Part shown: positions 12,101-27,100 of the stretch, in pieces | Layout: each line of letters opens with the position of its first letter | Position numbering within the stretch: position 1 is the first letter of the stretch | From: Ophiura sarsii | Taxonomy: Eukaryota; Echinodermata; Ophiuroidea; Amphilepidida; Ophiuridae | NCBI GenBank assembly: GCA_035610835.1 | Contig: CM069450.1 | Coordinates: 27,463,503 to 27,527,502, forward strand | Direction of reading: 5' to 3' | Length of the DNA: 64,000 bases | Notes under the pieces: generated by a model | Seen by the model: only the letters and a program-made list of their open reading frames with translations | Told to the model about the DNA's origin: nothing | The model's database searches: none | Made by a program: the position numbers and the translations under genes

Positions 12101-15093
12101 TCATCACTGGTGCTGTACCGGCAGTTGGTGCATTCCAAGACAACGGGGTGGTGGTACTTGTACCCTGTAACTGACCGTTGACATTTGGTGATATTGGTGA
12201 CGAATTAGCGTTACATCCATTTATTGTTGGTGCTGTTTGTCCTTGTCCTGTTAATGAAATTATAGGCCATACAAAATCAGGGTTCATCTAAATAGTAACC
12301 ACCAATCCACCAATCGTGCATCTTAATCTTCTATTTCAGTACTTGGCTGATATACATAAGAGAAGAATACATCTACAACTACAAGCATGTACATTTCCAG
12401 CATAAAGGTAGTGCAGACCCCAACCCAAACCTGGTCTCCCGATCCGTATTATGTACAGTTTACCAAAAAAATACAGTTAATCTGTACGTATTTTGCAGTT
12501 TAAGGCGTTTAGCTTTACTACGTGAATTTTAGAGTGAAAATATAAACTGTCGGATAGCAATAACAAGGGTATTAGTAAAAATGTAATACCATGAATTTTA
12601 TTCTAACTGAAAGTGGGTGATGAAAAAGAGGAAGTGAAATGAGAGATGATCACAACGTTTCGACTAGATATACTAGGCTTTATCAAGTGGACAATAGAAA
12701 AAATAGAACAAGCCCAATGTATAATAATTTTATTTCGTTTCATTTCATAATTTACAATACAAATACAAATGAGAATGACATTACCCAAATTAATAAAATG
12801 AGAAATTATATGGAAACCAATAATACAATATGTAACAATATTTTTGCAAGTCGACACATCATGGAAAAAGCTCCTATAAGTATGGCCCCCAGAACCCCTG
12901 TCATTCCAGATTAGATCCCTCCATTACCAACTTCTGACACCTTCTAAACCTGAGACGTTGGAGTAAGACAGATTCAGGACTGATACCATATGTCGATGAA
13001 GCAAACAAAAACAGATCTACACAGAATACCGGAACCCAGTCTTGCCATACACTAAAACCAAAAAAAACATGCATCCTTAGAAATGCTAGTGACTGGTAAC
13101 ACCTAGTGGATGGTGAGCACTCACTGATAGTATTTCCTCCAGAAATTGTTCAAACAGCCAATAAAACGACCAGACATTACAATCTTCTCAACTCGCACTA
13201 AATATGTCATAAATATTGACTTGACAGTCGCATCAGAGTAGAATCTTGCTAATAGATTCGCTAGAAAAAAATGTAAATATCAAGACCTTGTAGCAGACTG
13301 TGAAAATAATGGATATCTGTAGACTGCTCTCCCATGGAAGTTGGAAGAAGGGCATATACAATACCACGTTCAGCAAACTTCTGGCCTCCCTAGGAATCTC
13401 TAACGAGAAAAGAAAATACATTTTAGACACAGCATCTAAAACAGCCCTGCGAGCAAACTACATTATCTGGCTTTGCACCAAAGCGTTCAGACAGCCGGAG
13501 TTGATACCACCTCATATGCCAAGGATAATGGGATGGTTAGGCACTCACAAAATCGGTTTAACCCGCCAATGCCTGGCCCGCAGCCAAGAGACTTCAGAGC
13601 ATAGACTATATAAATTGCTCAAAGAAGGTTCGGAAATTGGTTTTTAATCGCCAATGTTTAAAAAATAAATGTGTAATTGTATGTTACAGGCACTTTCATC
13701 GTGCATAAACAAATCGTGCATAAATAATTGTTTAGCTATGTTTTCAAATGTTTGTTCAATTCCATCATAATCATGTTTTTAGTCAAGTTTGTCATTTCTA
13801 TCTTTAGTGGCATTGATATTTTCGAAACATTGTTTTTATTTTTAACATTTTGATCAAGAAAAATTGATCACCAAAATGGTTTTTATTTATTTTATAATTG
13901 TTGTTGCTAAAATCCTTTGGGATTTAAAAGTTGACAGAGATGAATGGGTTTATCCTTCAATTAAGAGTTTTATTGAAAAAGTGTATGAGTTACCATACCA
14001 TATCATAAATGTATTGTTAAGTTTTGGCCATTCACACTTAATCCTTATCCTTGTGTCTTTATCCTCGCAACACTTGTTTAAGCAGGGTACTTGAAGAACT
14101 CACGTTGTTTATAACTGTTAACAACATTGTTGCTGTGTTGTAGAGAGATGGGTGAAGATAATGAAGAAAAGCTATATTCTGCAACATGGTGATCCCCACC
14201 CCCCCCCCCCCCCCCCCCCCCCCCCCCACCCCACCCAAGTCATCTTCCAAGAGAATTACATCGGGAGTGCTCATCTTGAAAAGGGTGAAATTAAGGCTCC
14301 GAGGATGACTGCACTGGTAATCTACCAATGAATTCTTCTTCTTGTATTATACTAGCTTCACTCCAGCACGCGCCCACCTTGTACCTGCCAAGGCAAATTT
14401 GACATTTCCAAACTTAGGGCGTTCCGGTATGCAAGCAGATGTCTTAACTCTACAGATCTTCTCTACTTTCGATTAGATCATGAACACGTTTATATCACTA
14501 GATTTAGGGCTAACTGCGCGACTGGCTAGTACAATACAAGCTTAAAACATATAATGTATGTGGTGTTTCTTTCGATATCAATGCGAACATTATTAAACTT
14601 ACACGTGGGAAACGGTAGTTTATTAGATACGGACATCGCCACATTAGTGATTAGTGTTGATATAACTAGGCAGAAATACACGTTTCAATACAGTCAGAAG
14701 AGAAAATTAAATTAATAGAGATGGGGGACGATGGGTAGAATTTTTTTTAAAACAAATGTCTGAGGTTAAAAAAGCCACAAAGATATAGCCCTTATTTTGT
14801 ATTGAACCCAGCGGGCATAATCCTAACAAGACGTCGTATTGAAGTTGTACAATATTTATACCAATGTAACAATTGACTTGCAACATTGGTACAACGTCGA
14901 TACAACATCATTTTCAAATGCCCACTGGAGAACGTCTAAAATGAAAATAGTGGAATAAGGCGAATTTCTATTCAAAATAAATTCGCTTTAACGTCATTTT
15001 AAACCTAGAACACAAGAAGGAATAAACCTCATAGTTCACTTTCCCCTTAATTATGGTTTTAGGCATATAATAATGGTAATATAATGTAGTATA

Positions 15094-15169
<76 letters not shown>

Positions 15170-18100
15170 ACTACTAATACTACCAACTACTACTATTATT
15201 ATTACTAATACCACTACTAGTAGTGATTTACTCACCGTTAATAGCTATGGTAAAACAGCAAGTTCCCGTATTGCCCACGGAATCTCTTCCTGATACAGTA
15301 AGTACGTGTGTTCCAAGAGGGAATGAAGAACCAGATGCAGTAGGCCCACCGGTCGAACTTGTAGTGCCGGTAATGTAAGCGTAGCTATTTGGAATACCAG
15401 CACTATTGTGTATAGTTGCAGCCGCGTATGTGACGGGAGCACTGCCAGTGCTTGTTATGTCGCTCGGGCAGATGAGCAACGGGTCCAGGCTATCAGGGGG
15501 AACAGCCGTAGAGCCTGTTTCAAAGTATTTACAGGTCATAATTAAATGTATAGACGTCTACAGTTATTTATTTAAGAGTTACATATATATATATAAAAAC
15601 ATAACCACAAATGTAGGTAAAAAATGTTACATTCAGCTATAAAGAGTGCTCAATACCCATAGTTATAGGTAGAGCAATAGAACATATAATATATTTCTAT
15701 GCACTGATCATAAACCATGAAAACCTGTGTTTCATGCCTTGCCATCTTCAGGTGTAACGTCCGGTAATCAATTATGGTACTATAGTAGTCTGTTGCGACA
15801 ACAGATTGTCTTTCATACTATTATGTTATGATATATTAAAACAAAAACACGTTGGTGGAAATAATCCGTCAAACATTTCACCGACGCGAGTATTTTAAAA
15901 AGTATTTCATTCAGTGTTTTGTTATACCTAAACTAGAACCCACGAGCACTTGTGACAATCAGTTCATTTTTTCAAATCGATACTAGTTTCTGGGAGTGAG
16001 AGTGTCGAGTTATGTATTACTGATGAAGAGTTATTTATGACAGCGCTTGAAACTACGCGACCTTTTATGATGGTTCCTTTTGATCGATTTTAATCCGAGA
16101 CACACGTAGCTTCAACTGAAAAAACCCGGCAAAGCCGTTCCTTTAATTAAAATGCCACTGGATTAATTGACCTTGATTCCCCCACTTAGGAGCATGAGGA
16201 TAACACCGATATAAAGGGTTCAACAAAAGAAAGTATACCACTTTGTTTATGTCATTTTGGGTACTATTCAATTTGTTTTGACCAGACAGGCTAGATAGGC
16301 ATTTAGATGAATCTTTTAGGCATAATTTGATACCAAATTTGCCCCCTAAAGACAAAGATAAACCATGATTAGCACCATTTAAAGACAAATTTCCCATTTT
16401 CAAAAGTCTCATTTCCAATACACAGCATGAGAAAAAAGGACCAATTGTTAACACACACAATGTTGTTCGACCCAACGCATTTGCGCTGTGCGATCGATAG
16501 CCCCGTCAATCTTGGCTGATACACACACACAGAGAGACCCCAATCGGTTCTTTCTTCTCGTGCTGTGTATTGGAAATGAGACTTTTGAAAATGGGATTTT
16601 TTTTCTCTTTAAGTTACCTCCCCCCTGACATAATTGTGTGTGCCCCCCCCCGCCCCACTCTCCGGATGTAGTGCTTATATGCGTTATGACCATTTACAAA
16701 TGCGTTTGATTGGTCAATATACGTTTGATTGGTCAATGACTTAGATATAATAACAGCATGTGCATAATGTAATGAAGTCATAATTTATGCAAAACACTCA
16801 ATTTCGCTGAAAAGTGAGTTAGGCAATTATCGAAGCAGGCTGACGATATTCTCGTACAAAACACGGTATTAGGCAAAAACTGTCGTTAACTAAACTCGCC
16901 TGTAAGCCTATATTAGACAATGACTAATTTCTGTAACGTTATTGGCTAATTTAGATTACCGTTCGTAAAGTCGGCATATTCTAATTTGTGATGCAGTCAA
17001 AAATAGCCGGGGATTGTTTTCGCGAAATTGGAATTTTCACATCTTTCAAAAAAATAAGCTTTCTGGTAAACATTTGCAAAGTTTTGGATTCAAATATCGT
17101 TCGGAAATAACAGAAAAATGACATTTTTTGGACAAAGTCTAAGAGAAAATCTTCAGGAATTTAATTAAAACTGCTTGGGAAACAATAAAATCCGCTGTAC
17201 GTACAAATTATCGGCAGCGAACTTAGCCATTTTTGGTATTTCCTCGAAGCTAGGGGTCTCTAGATTCTATTTTTGGAATTTTCTTGTCGATAAATAATAA
17301 AATGAACCAATCACAGCTCTTTTAGTAGGGGTAGTTTGCTAAAGTCAGCTGTTGCTAAGAAGTGCGAAACGGCGTATGTGGTCAATTAAGCATGCGCAGT
17401 GCAAGCAAAACATGATTTGTTTTCCCCACGAAACAAACACCAAACAACTGATTGACATGTCCTATTTTCGCCGTGTTTTCGTTGCACTTGAGACATTTTT
17501 ATCATTTCTGTATCTCGAAATATTTAAGGAATGACAAGCAGAATTATTATTTGTTATTTGCGCGTGTGAATGTTGCATTTGAAGCGGCAGTAGTGACGAC
17601 TGTGTAGGCCTATGTATGGAACGGGTTGTGAATGGCGTGTTTTTGTACAAGTTTACTTTTTAACTCATTTTCTCAGTTTCACATGTCTACTCAATGCGAA
17701 CTATGATGAACTATAACTTTGCTTCCCGATGTCCTAGAAAGTTGGTCGAGATGCTATTTTGAAGCTTAAAGTGAGTACTTTTGAAATACGCAAAAAAACC
17801 AGAAAATCACTCTGGGACGACTTTACTACCACTTTGTGGTTCTTTGTTAATCATAACTTAACTTATGTCTGATAATTCGATCTCCCAGTGTACTTTCTTG
17901 ACAGGAGAATACAAAAATAAATAATGACTTTTTTTGAAAACAATACGCTAATATGTTCTCAGCTAGTGTAAAACAAATAGTCCTTCCGTTATGTCCATGA
18001 AGCTTTTGGCAGAGAAAAACAAATATTTAATGAGATATCTTTACAAGTGCATTTGAGGAATTCGGTCAATATCTAATGTAAATTTCATTCATTTTTTTGT

Positions 18101-21100
18101 TCAGGTGTTTCAGAGTGTGACCGGCACCTTATAACTCTAATGTATACGAGTAATGTACGCTAACAGGTTTTAAAAAGGGGCCACCTTCCTTTTTTTTAAA
18201 TCCGGACGCTTAACATATTTTAAATGTATTACTTACCAGATATAACTTGTACATTAAAATTACAAGTTCCGGTTAAGGCAGCATTTGCGGTATCTCTAGC
18301 TGTAACCGTAACTGATGTCGGCGATCCAGAGGCAGGAAATGATGTTCCTGAAGGATTGCTTAAAGTATAGCTGTAACTCCCACTACCACCTGTGGCGCGA
18401 GCTAGGCTCTCATCAAAGTACACAGGGATTGATCCGGTACTACTAGCCACTGCACTTTGGACAGGAGGGCAAGTAACAGTCAATCCTCCACTAGCTGTAA
18501 GATGAGATTCGAGCAGGATAATAATATTAATTTGTTGAATGTGAAGAAAAAGAAATCCTGATTCTAAAGCAGCTTTACAAAACAATCAATGAGGTGGGTG
18601 GTTATTCTGAAGCCAAGCACCCTTCTTCGTTTGCTACTTGCCATTGGAAACGGTTAATGAAGTATGTACCATGAAAAAGAATTTAAAGCGCTGAACATAC
18701 TCCACAACGCTCAAACACTTGACACGATTTCACGCATGTGCACAAGTCTTCATAACACAACTAAAACAACGCCCGATCAGAAAAGAGTTGTCAGATAATT
18801 CGAGAAAGCGGCGAACGCCCGCTGAGGTAGAAATAAAATCAACTTGTTAGTGTTGCCGCTGCCTATCGGTCAATCAGCAAGCGGAACACATTGCCTGACT
18901 TTTGACGTGACATACATTTTTGTTTCGAGCTCCCATCACAACAATACAGTGCTTTATCGGTGTTATAAGTAAATACAAACTATGTTAGCAGATGAAATAA
19001 CATTGTGCACGCCACGGTGAGTGTTATTAGTAATCCTAAGAAAGCTTTGTTTAAAATATAGATAAAATAGATTTTGGCACCGCGTACGAGCGTGGTGGAG
19101 TATGTTCCGGTTTTATTGACTACAAGGAATACTGATACTAACCTCTTAAAAGTTCGTGGTAGTGTAATTACAGTCCAGGTTATTAAAATCCATCCCTATC
19201 ACCCCTAATTTGTGTTCACGACAGTTTCCTAAACTAGATTAACCGGTTAAACCAGTTTTGATTACTTGCCTAACAAATGCACATGAATCAGAGTTTATCC
19301 TTAATATATGTTTGAGAACTCTTTTAACACTGCCCCTATGTGAAACAGGAACAATTTGTGAAGAAGAATATTTTTGTTTTATTACAATGACCGAAAAACG
19401 TATATATGTGCTTGCATGTCATGTCGATTTCATTCAGTTGAAAATCTTTATTATTTTTTGAATTATAGACCAAAACGTGCTAAAAACCGTGATTTTTTAC
19501 CTTTAAAATCGTGAAAATCACAATTTTTGGTAAAAAATCATATTTGTTGGCACTTTTTGGTCGATAATTCAAAAAATAATAAAGATGTTCAACAACAACA
19601 AAAATATTCCTAGGGAATTGCATGAGGATTATAATAAAACTAGTATGACAAAAGTTGACAAAATATATTTTGAGTTATCTTTGCAGAACCTAAAATGGGT
19701 AAAAACGTATTTGTTATCATTTTCTCCCAAAATGGTCAATTTCATGACCATGGTTGGATTCATTGAACCCTTTTCTGCAAAAAATGTATACTTTTATATT
19801 GATTAAATGAATAATAAAGAAATTACGGCAGTTTTACGGAGGCTGTACCTGAAGGTGCACAGCCCCCTTTAGATCATTTTTGACCAATACGATAATTAAT
19901 TAGTCACTTAATTAATTAAAACCTATCAAACCTCACTGTACAAATTTACGATTTTGACAGAGAAAATTGTTTTCTGAGCATGATTCATCAACAAACATGA
20001 TTCCCTATCTTAAAATAAAGACCCCAGAGGCAAAAAACAACTAAATATTGCGATCTATTTAAGGGATCACGTCAAAACTCGACCGCCCGTTGACCGCCGG
20101 TTACGGCCGGTTCCGCCCGGTTCTCACAAAACGTGTCGTCTGTTATAATATACACACATAATGAGGTCAAATAGTTACACTCTGGTGAACACGACCGGTT
20201 GATAGTGCCTTGTCACACGCGTGAGCAATAACATCTTGAAGTAATGGGCTCAGTTGACAACCAGTACAATACAGCTATTGATTTTCGCTGGGGTTGGCTT
20301 TTTCAATCTGTTTATAGCTCAATTAACAATACCGAAAGTCTATGAATGGGTTTTTTTACAGAACGATATAGAGAGAGCTATTATGACCGCAAAGTAACAG
20401 ATTGATAGTGTAAATTGGTCCGGTTACAGCATTAAGTCAACCGGCGGTTGTTCAGTGTTGCATGCGTGAATATTCATATACCAGTAAAACATTTGACCTG
20501 AAAGAACCGGGCGGAACCGACCGTAACCGGCGGTCAACGTGCGGTCGAGTTTTGATGTCTTCCCTAATCAAACCTCACTGTAAAAAATTACGATTTTGAC
20601 AGAGAAAACTATTTTCTGAGCATGATTCATCAACAAACATGATTCCCTATTTTAAAATAAAGACCCCAAAAGCAAAAAACAACTAAATATTGCGATATAT
20701 TTAATTTCGCAAATATATTGCAGGTTCAATGTCGCGAAAATAAATACCTCACATTTTACAATTTATACTTTATGATAAGTGGTAATGATTTTGACTTAAG
20801 TAAATTAAGTAACCACCTTACTGAACACGCATATGTACTTTTCCAATACACAAAAATGGCAATGGCAAAATAAAGCAACATTATCTGATTTGGCAATATG
20901 TTTCCAGATTTGGCAACATTTCAAAGGTTTCCGTGTTTGGCACAGTGCCCTGATTGTTAATGGCACAATATGCTCATTTTATTCAATTATAATATACTTG
21001 GAGACTTTGGGGATCAACGAAAAGTATAGTTTTGGAACTGTAGGGCAACAACTTAGCTTATTAGCCTGCGGTATTATTTCGACCCGTTTATTAAATGTAT

Positions 21101-24100
21101 TAATGTTTCACGTCTCCCCAGACGTAAATCGTAATTTGGAAAAGTCACCTGACAGCAGATTTGAAGCAAGGCAGTGAACAGTTACTCTTATATTCTGAAA
21201 CTCAGAATGAGAGAAGCCATTGTAATCATGACACTGCGACAAGCCATGAACATTCAGGATAGTACCTGTTCGCCACCTCATTATGCTAAACAATCATCTT
21301 TCATATCACCTTCAAAATACCATTCAATCACTAGTCTATATGCTATATTAAGGACCTAGAAAATCCTGCAAGATACGCTTCTGCGTACATTTCAATAGCC
21401 TAATCTTTTAAACGGCATGCAACTTGGAATAACTCATGTAAAACCACTGTAGAAGTGAAAGATCTAGTGCAGGGCTCTGGTGTTTACACGGCAAACTCCG
21501 GCAAGAACCAGCCAAGTTATGCGACATGCACTGTGCTGGTGCTTATGCCCACGAATGTTCCCATCCGATGTGTAAATGGACAAGCCCAGTAAATGCGACA
21601 TTGGCGTGTCCAGCCAATGTGTGCATGATATGACACAATACATGTGTACGCATTGGCATGCCCAGCTCATGTGCCGTGGATAGGGATGTTTTGGTAGTCC
21701 TCGCAAAGTGTGTGTGTCACTGCAGCATGTACTCTGGATGTAATTCACTACATTCAATGTTTTTTGATACGTAGCTTGAAATAGCACATTTTACTAAGCT
21801 TATATCGACTTTGGACATTTGGTCGGTCGAAGGGAGGAAAGGAGGGAGGGACCGTTATGTGAACCTAGACAGAAGCCGTAACAATACAATTTTTTGAGCC
21901 GTGAGATAAGTATATTAAAAGCAACCAAAGACTTACATGTACTTGTTACAGTGACTGTGAAAGAGCAAAAGCCGGTGTTCATACTTGAGTCCGTTGCTAT
22001 CGCAAAGACCGTGACGGGTGATGCAGCAATGGTAAACATTGAACCCGATGCTGGGGTGTAAGTAGGTACGATAGTTTGTCCACTATTGTCGGTTACCCTT
22101 GCCATGATTGATGCGTAATCAAGGACAACACTGTTTGTATTCTGGGCTGCCATAAGAATCTGATTTGGGGGACACATCACCATAGGCGCAAGTGTATCTG
22201 CACCTAGAAACGAATACAAAATATTATCAATTTATTTCTTTGAAGTGTTTGGTGGACTGCATTAGAAATTATTTAAATACGCAATTAAGCTGGTTGTTAC
22301 CTGCATTAACGATGATGTTGATCGTGCACGTTTGCATGTTACCACTTGGATCTCTCCCTGTTGCAGTGACAGCCGTTGTACCCACGTTAAACATCGATCC
22401 TGAAGCATGACTGTAAGTAAATGTAACTGGTCCACCACTGTTATCAGTTCCCGTAGCTGGGGTAAAGGTTACTGGGATAGGCTGCCCAGTTGAACTAGTA
22501 TATGTTTGGGGCGATAGACAGGTCACCGTAGGTGAGATATTGTCTGATGTAGACGCTGAAATTACCAAAATGCACTTGCAAATAAATATAGGCTACACAA
22601 CAGCAAGTAATTCAATTATAATACTTGTTGATAAAATTGAAAGAAAGATGTATAAAGTAGTAAACTAATAAATGTTAGCAAGGGTTGGTGGACAGGTTAA
22701 TATAGGTGGGGTATTGTATATTGTAGATGATACAATAGGCGATGATCTGTATTGGTTACTAGGTCATACAACCTATGCAAAAAAGGGTTAATGGCACATG
22801 CTCATAAGTTATTCAGTTATAAGCTTGGAAATTTGAGGGATCAAAGAAAGGTTTACGTTTTTTGAACTGTAGAGCAACGATTTAGCTTATTAGCCTGCGG
22901 TATTATCTCGACCCGTTTATTAAATGTATTAATGTTTCATGCTCCCCAAACGTAAATCGTAATTTAGAAAAGTGTCATGACCGCAGATTTGAAGCAAGTC
23001 AGTAAACAGTTACTTTTGAATTCTGAGAGAAGCCATTTTTATAATGACACTGCGACAAGCCATGAACATTCAGGATATTACCTGCTCGCCACGTCATTAT
23101 GCTTAACAATATTCTATCAGAGTACGGACCATTCAATGCATAAATACTCACAATGCTGTATTTAAGGACCGAGAAGACCCCGCAAGATACGCCAATGACT
23201 GTAATCTACAATGTTTCAAAAGGGTATCTGTACTTTATTCCAAAGCTCACTTAGGCTTGACAAGGAATAACATTAAATATATTTGGCTTCAGAAATGAGA
23301 TGTGATATCGGTTAAATTGTGTTCCCTTTGATGATTAAAAAGGGTAGGTCCTAAAGAAATGCTAAAAGTACAACAACATCTTATTTCAGTGCACTTAAAC
23401 ATATTAGACGATGAAGATGAATTGCATCCCCACCATTTTGCATTTTACATTTACATTTTGTACAGACACCTCGGGCATGATTTAATAAAACACCTAAAGC
23501 ATAGCGCTGTCTGATTCTACTAATTTACTTCTGACATTGATTGCATACTTTTGTCAGTGAACAACCATAACATCAAGTGTTTCATCTGTATCTGATACTG
23601 TGTCCGAGAACCAGACCACATATATCAGGACAGGAAAAACAATATTACCAGCTATTTTATTTCATATATTTGTGCACTAAGCATACATTACTACTGTACT
23701 GATTGAACACTACGACAGGCTAAAAAAAACCTTTTAATTAGCATGCTATGATGCTAGCTATGTAAAAAATGAAGAAAAATATGGACGGAAACTAGTTTAA
23801 AGAACCAATCACAAATAAAGAACTTCGCTTTCAGCCTTGTGCGACACAAGCAAAGAAGTCTTAATCAAATATCAGTCGAACGTCATACATGTACTTGTAA
23901 AGCAGGCATTATTTTTAGTGAAACAAGTACAAATTCACACTTCAAACTCTTGTGACGACTCTTTCTTAACCTTTGACTCGTGTGTCATGATTACTTTTAA
24001 CTCGTCTAAGCTACACAACATGCAACTTGTCTGGTTGAAATCGGAGCCCAAATGTTTGCCCTATATTCTCCAATGACCTCTAGTTAGTAAACTTATGTGA

Positions 24101-27100
24101 TCTGTTCTTAATTCGTACATACTCCATTACCGTCCAGAATTGAATCACAATTGACCAATCATGATGATTAGGGCATCTTTTTACACATTTCGATTCATAA
24201 ACCTTGGCCGCATGCCAATTCATTAGGGAATATATTTCAATTCAGGGGGAAGAGGGATATATGAAATCTTGATATGGTCATAGTGCTATGGCTATATGCT
24301 TGGCTGCGTCTTAGATACATCGTTGGTAGTCCATAGCCAAGACGCGCCCATCGAGCAACACAATGCGAACGACATTCACGTGATGGGTGGGTGAGTGTCG
24401 GTGGTTGTGATGGTGGTTGTGTTGGGGTTATTAGGTGATGTGACATGAACGCATGTTCCAATCCAAATTAAAAAGTGATCTATGCCTACTCAGGTACCAA
24501 GGTATGTTGCATGTAGAGACAAAAGCAGAAGTGGGGACTACTTAATTGGAGTCCCTTTTGTGGGTCTTTTTGGGGAATTGTCTGAAATCGTGTTCAGTTT
24601 GGCCCTATGATATTGATCTGAGAAGTCCAATTGAATTTCGCCCAAATTGTTCCTTCTGTGTACATTTCAATAGCCGAATCTTTAAACGGTATGCGACTCG
24701 GAATAACTCATGTAAAACCACTGTAGAAGTGAACGGTCTAGTGTAAAAAGGTTACTGCCAATGCAAAACTGCAAGTAGCTAAAATGACCTGTCTGAATTG
24801 TTGCCCTGTAAAACATGACAGTCTTATGAATCTAACCTACGTTTCAACTAGTAATAAAATATTTAAAAAATATTAAAAAATTCGCTAAAACGAACTACAA
24901 AGTTCCTTGATGCATCATTCTCTCACATCGACACCGTTTAATCCTCCCACACTGGCTGGTTTTAAAGAGTCGTGTATACATTGTCTAAATTGTGTTAATG
25001 TCCAAAGTTATGCAACTCAAAATAATATTTCAATCAATCCTGTCATGAAATCATGACTCTTTAGCCAAATGTTTTACTACACAAAGCATCGAGGCATCGG
25101 TGCTATTTCCATCTGAACTGTAGAGAGTACGCTAGCTTAATGTTAAAGGGATATTAAGTGGCGTTGAAAATTTTAAATGTTTAAAAATTTACCTCAGAAT
25201 TCAAGATGAACATTAAAAATTGCCATTATTGTTGTTTCTACTAACAAAAACACAGCAAAACTTGATTAAAACAATATCATCGCTATTTATTGAAAAGCGC
25301 CCTCTATGCAAATATGGTTTGCGTTATGTATCACGCGTACTGCAGGGGAATACTATCGGACGTAAAATGCTCGTCGCGGCTGTACGAGCATTTTTGAATC
25401 GACGTTTTCTTGTACAAAGAGGGCTGATTTTTCTTAATCCTTATAGGTGTAAGTTCATACATGTAATACAAATCTAAAAATATACTAATCCCAGTTTTTA
25501 TCATAATTGAGGGCGCAGTCTCCAACACATCTCTTAGTGCCCCTTTAATGTCGCTATATCCACATGGACTGCAGAGAAGGCGCTTAAATGTAAACGTCAA
25601 TGATTCAATTGAATAATGTTACACGAAGCTAAATATAGTTCAATATTGTGCAAAATATATCCTACAATAAAATAGCAACATTGACAATAAATAATTGTTA
25701 ATAACTAAATATTTTGTCCATAGGGTGGTGGTCAAGTAGGGGGAAGCAAAAGGGTGGATTTTTGAGGAGCAGTGGGCTAGTGTGTTATGCTTTGGGTGGT
25801 TTTGAAGCTTTTTTTTAATTGTGGAATTATTTGTGAAATAAAGATTGTCCGGAGTGAAACTATCATATTTGAAAATAACTTAATTTAAAGATTTCAACAA
25901 CTCATCCGCTAATAAAATACGTCAATTCATTAGGCTTTAACTAATCCGACCAATTGCGCACAATTCAAACGTGCCAACTATAAGTGACACACATTGCCCA
26001 TTTTTCTTGCACGGATTTTAGATCACCTTCGCAAAGTGTTTTTCACTACAACATGTACTCTGGATGTAATGAACTCCATTCAATGTTGTTGAAATAGCAA
26101 AGTTTTATTAAGCTTATATCGACTTTGGATAATTTGGTCAGTCGGAGGAAGGGTGGGACGAGAGGGAGGTAGGAAGGGAGGGAGGGATGGACCGTTGTGT
26201 GAACCTAGAAAGAAGCCGTAACAATACAATTTTTGAGCCGTGACATACATGTAAGTATATTAAAAGCAACCAAAGACTTACTTGTTACAGTGACTGTGAA
26301 AGAGCAAAAGCCGGTGTTCATACTTGAGTCCGTTGCTATCGCAAAGACCGTGACGGGTGATGCAGCAATGGTAAACAATGAACCCGATGCTGGGGTGTAA
26401 GTAGGAACGATATTTTCTCCACTATTGTCGGTTACCCTTGCCATGATTGATGCGTAATCAACGACAACACTGTTTGTATTTTGGGGTGCCACACGAGTCT
26501 GAGCTAGGGGACACATCACCATAGGCGCAAGTGTATCCGCACCTAGAAACGAATACAAAATATTATCAAGTTATTTTTTTGAAGTGTTTGGTGGACTGCA
26601 TTAGGAATTATTGAAATACGCAATTAAGCTGGTTGTTACCTGTATTAACGATGATGTTAATCGTGCACGTTTGCATGTTACCACTTGGATCTCTCCCTGT
26701 TGCAGTGACAGCCGTTGTACCCACGTTAAACATCGATCCTAAAGCACGACTGTAAGTAAATGTAACTGGTCCACCACTGTTATCAGTTCCCGTAGCTTGG
26801 GTAAAGGTTACTGGGATAGGCTGCCCAGTTGAACTAGTATATGTTTGGGGCGATAGACAGGTCACCGTAGGTGGGATATTGTCTGGTGTAGACGCTGAAA
26901 TTACGAAAACGCATTTGCAAATAAATATAGGCTACAACAACAGCAAATAATTCAATTAATATTACTTGTTGGTATAATTAAGATAAAGTAGTAAACTATG
27001 AAACGTTAGCAAGGGTTGGTGGACAGTTTTAGGTGGGGTATTGTTTTTTGTAGATGCTGCAATAGCCAATGAAGTGTATTGGTTATTAGGTTATACATAC

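Noticed and set aside
14059..14328. Minus-strand frame with a poly-Gly run
   Set aside because: Created by the 29-nt poly-C tract; no domain or splice support.
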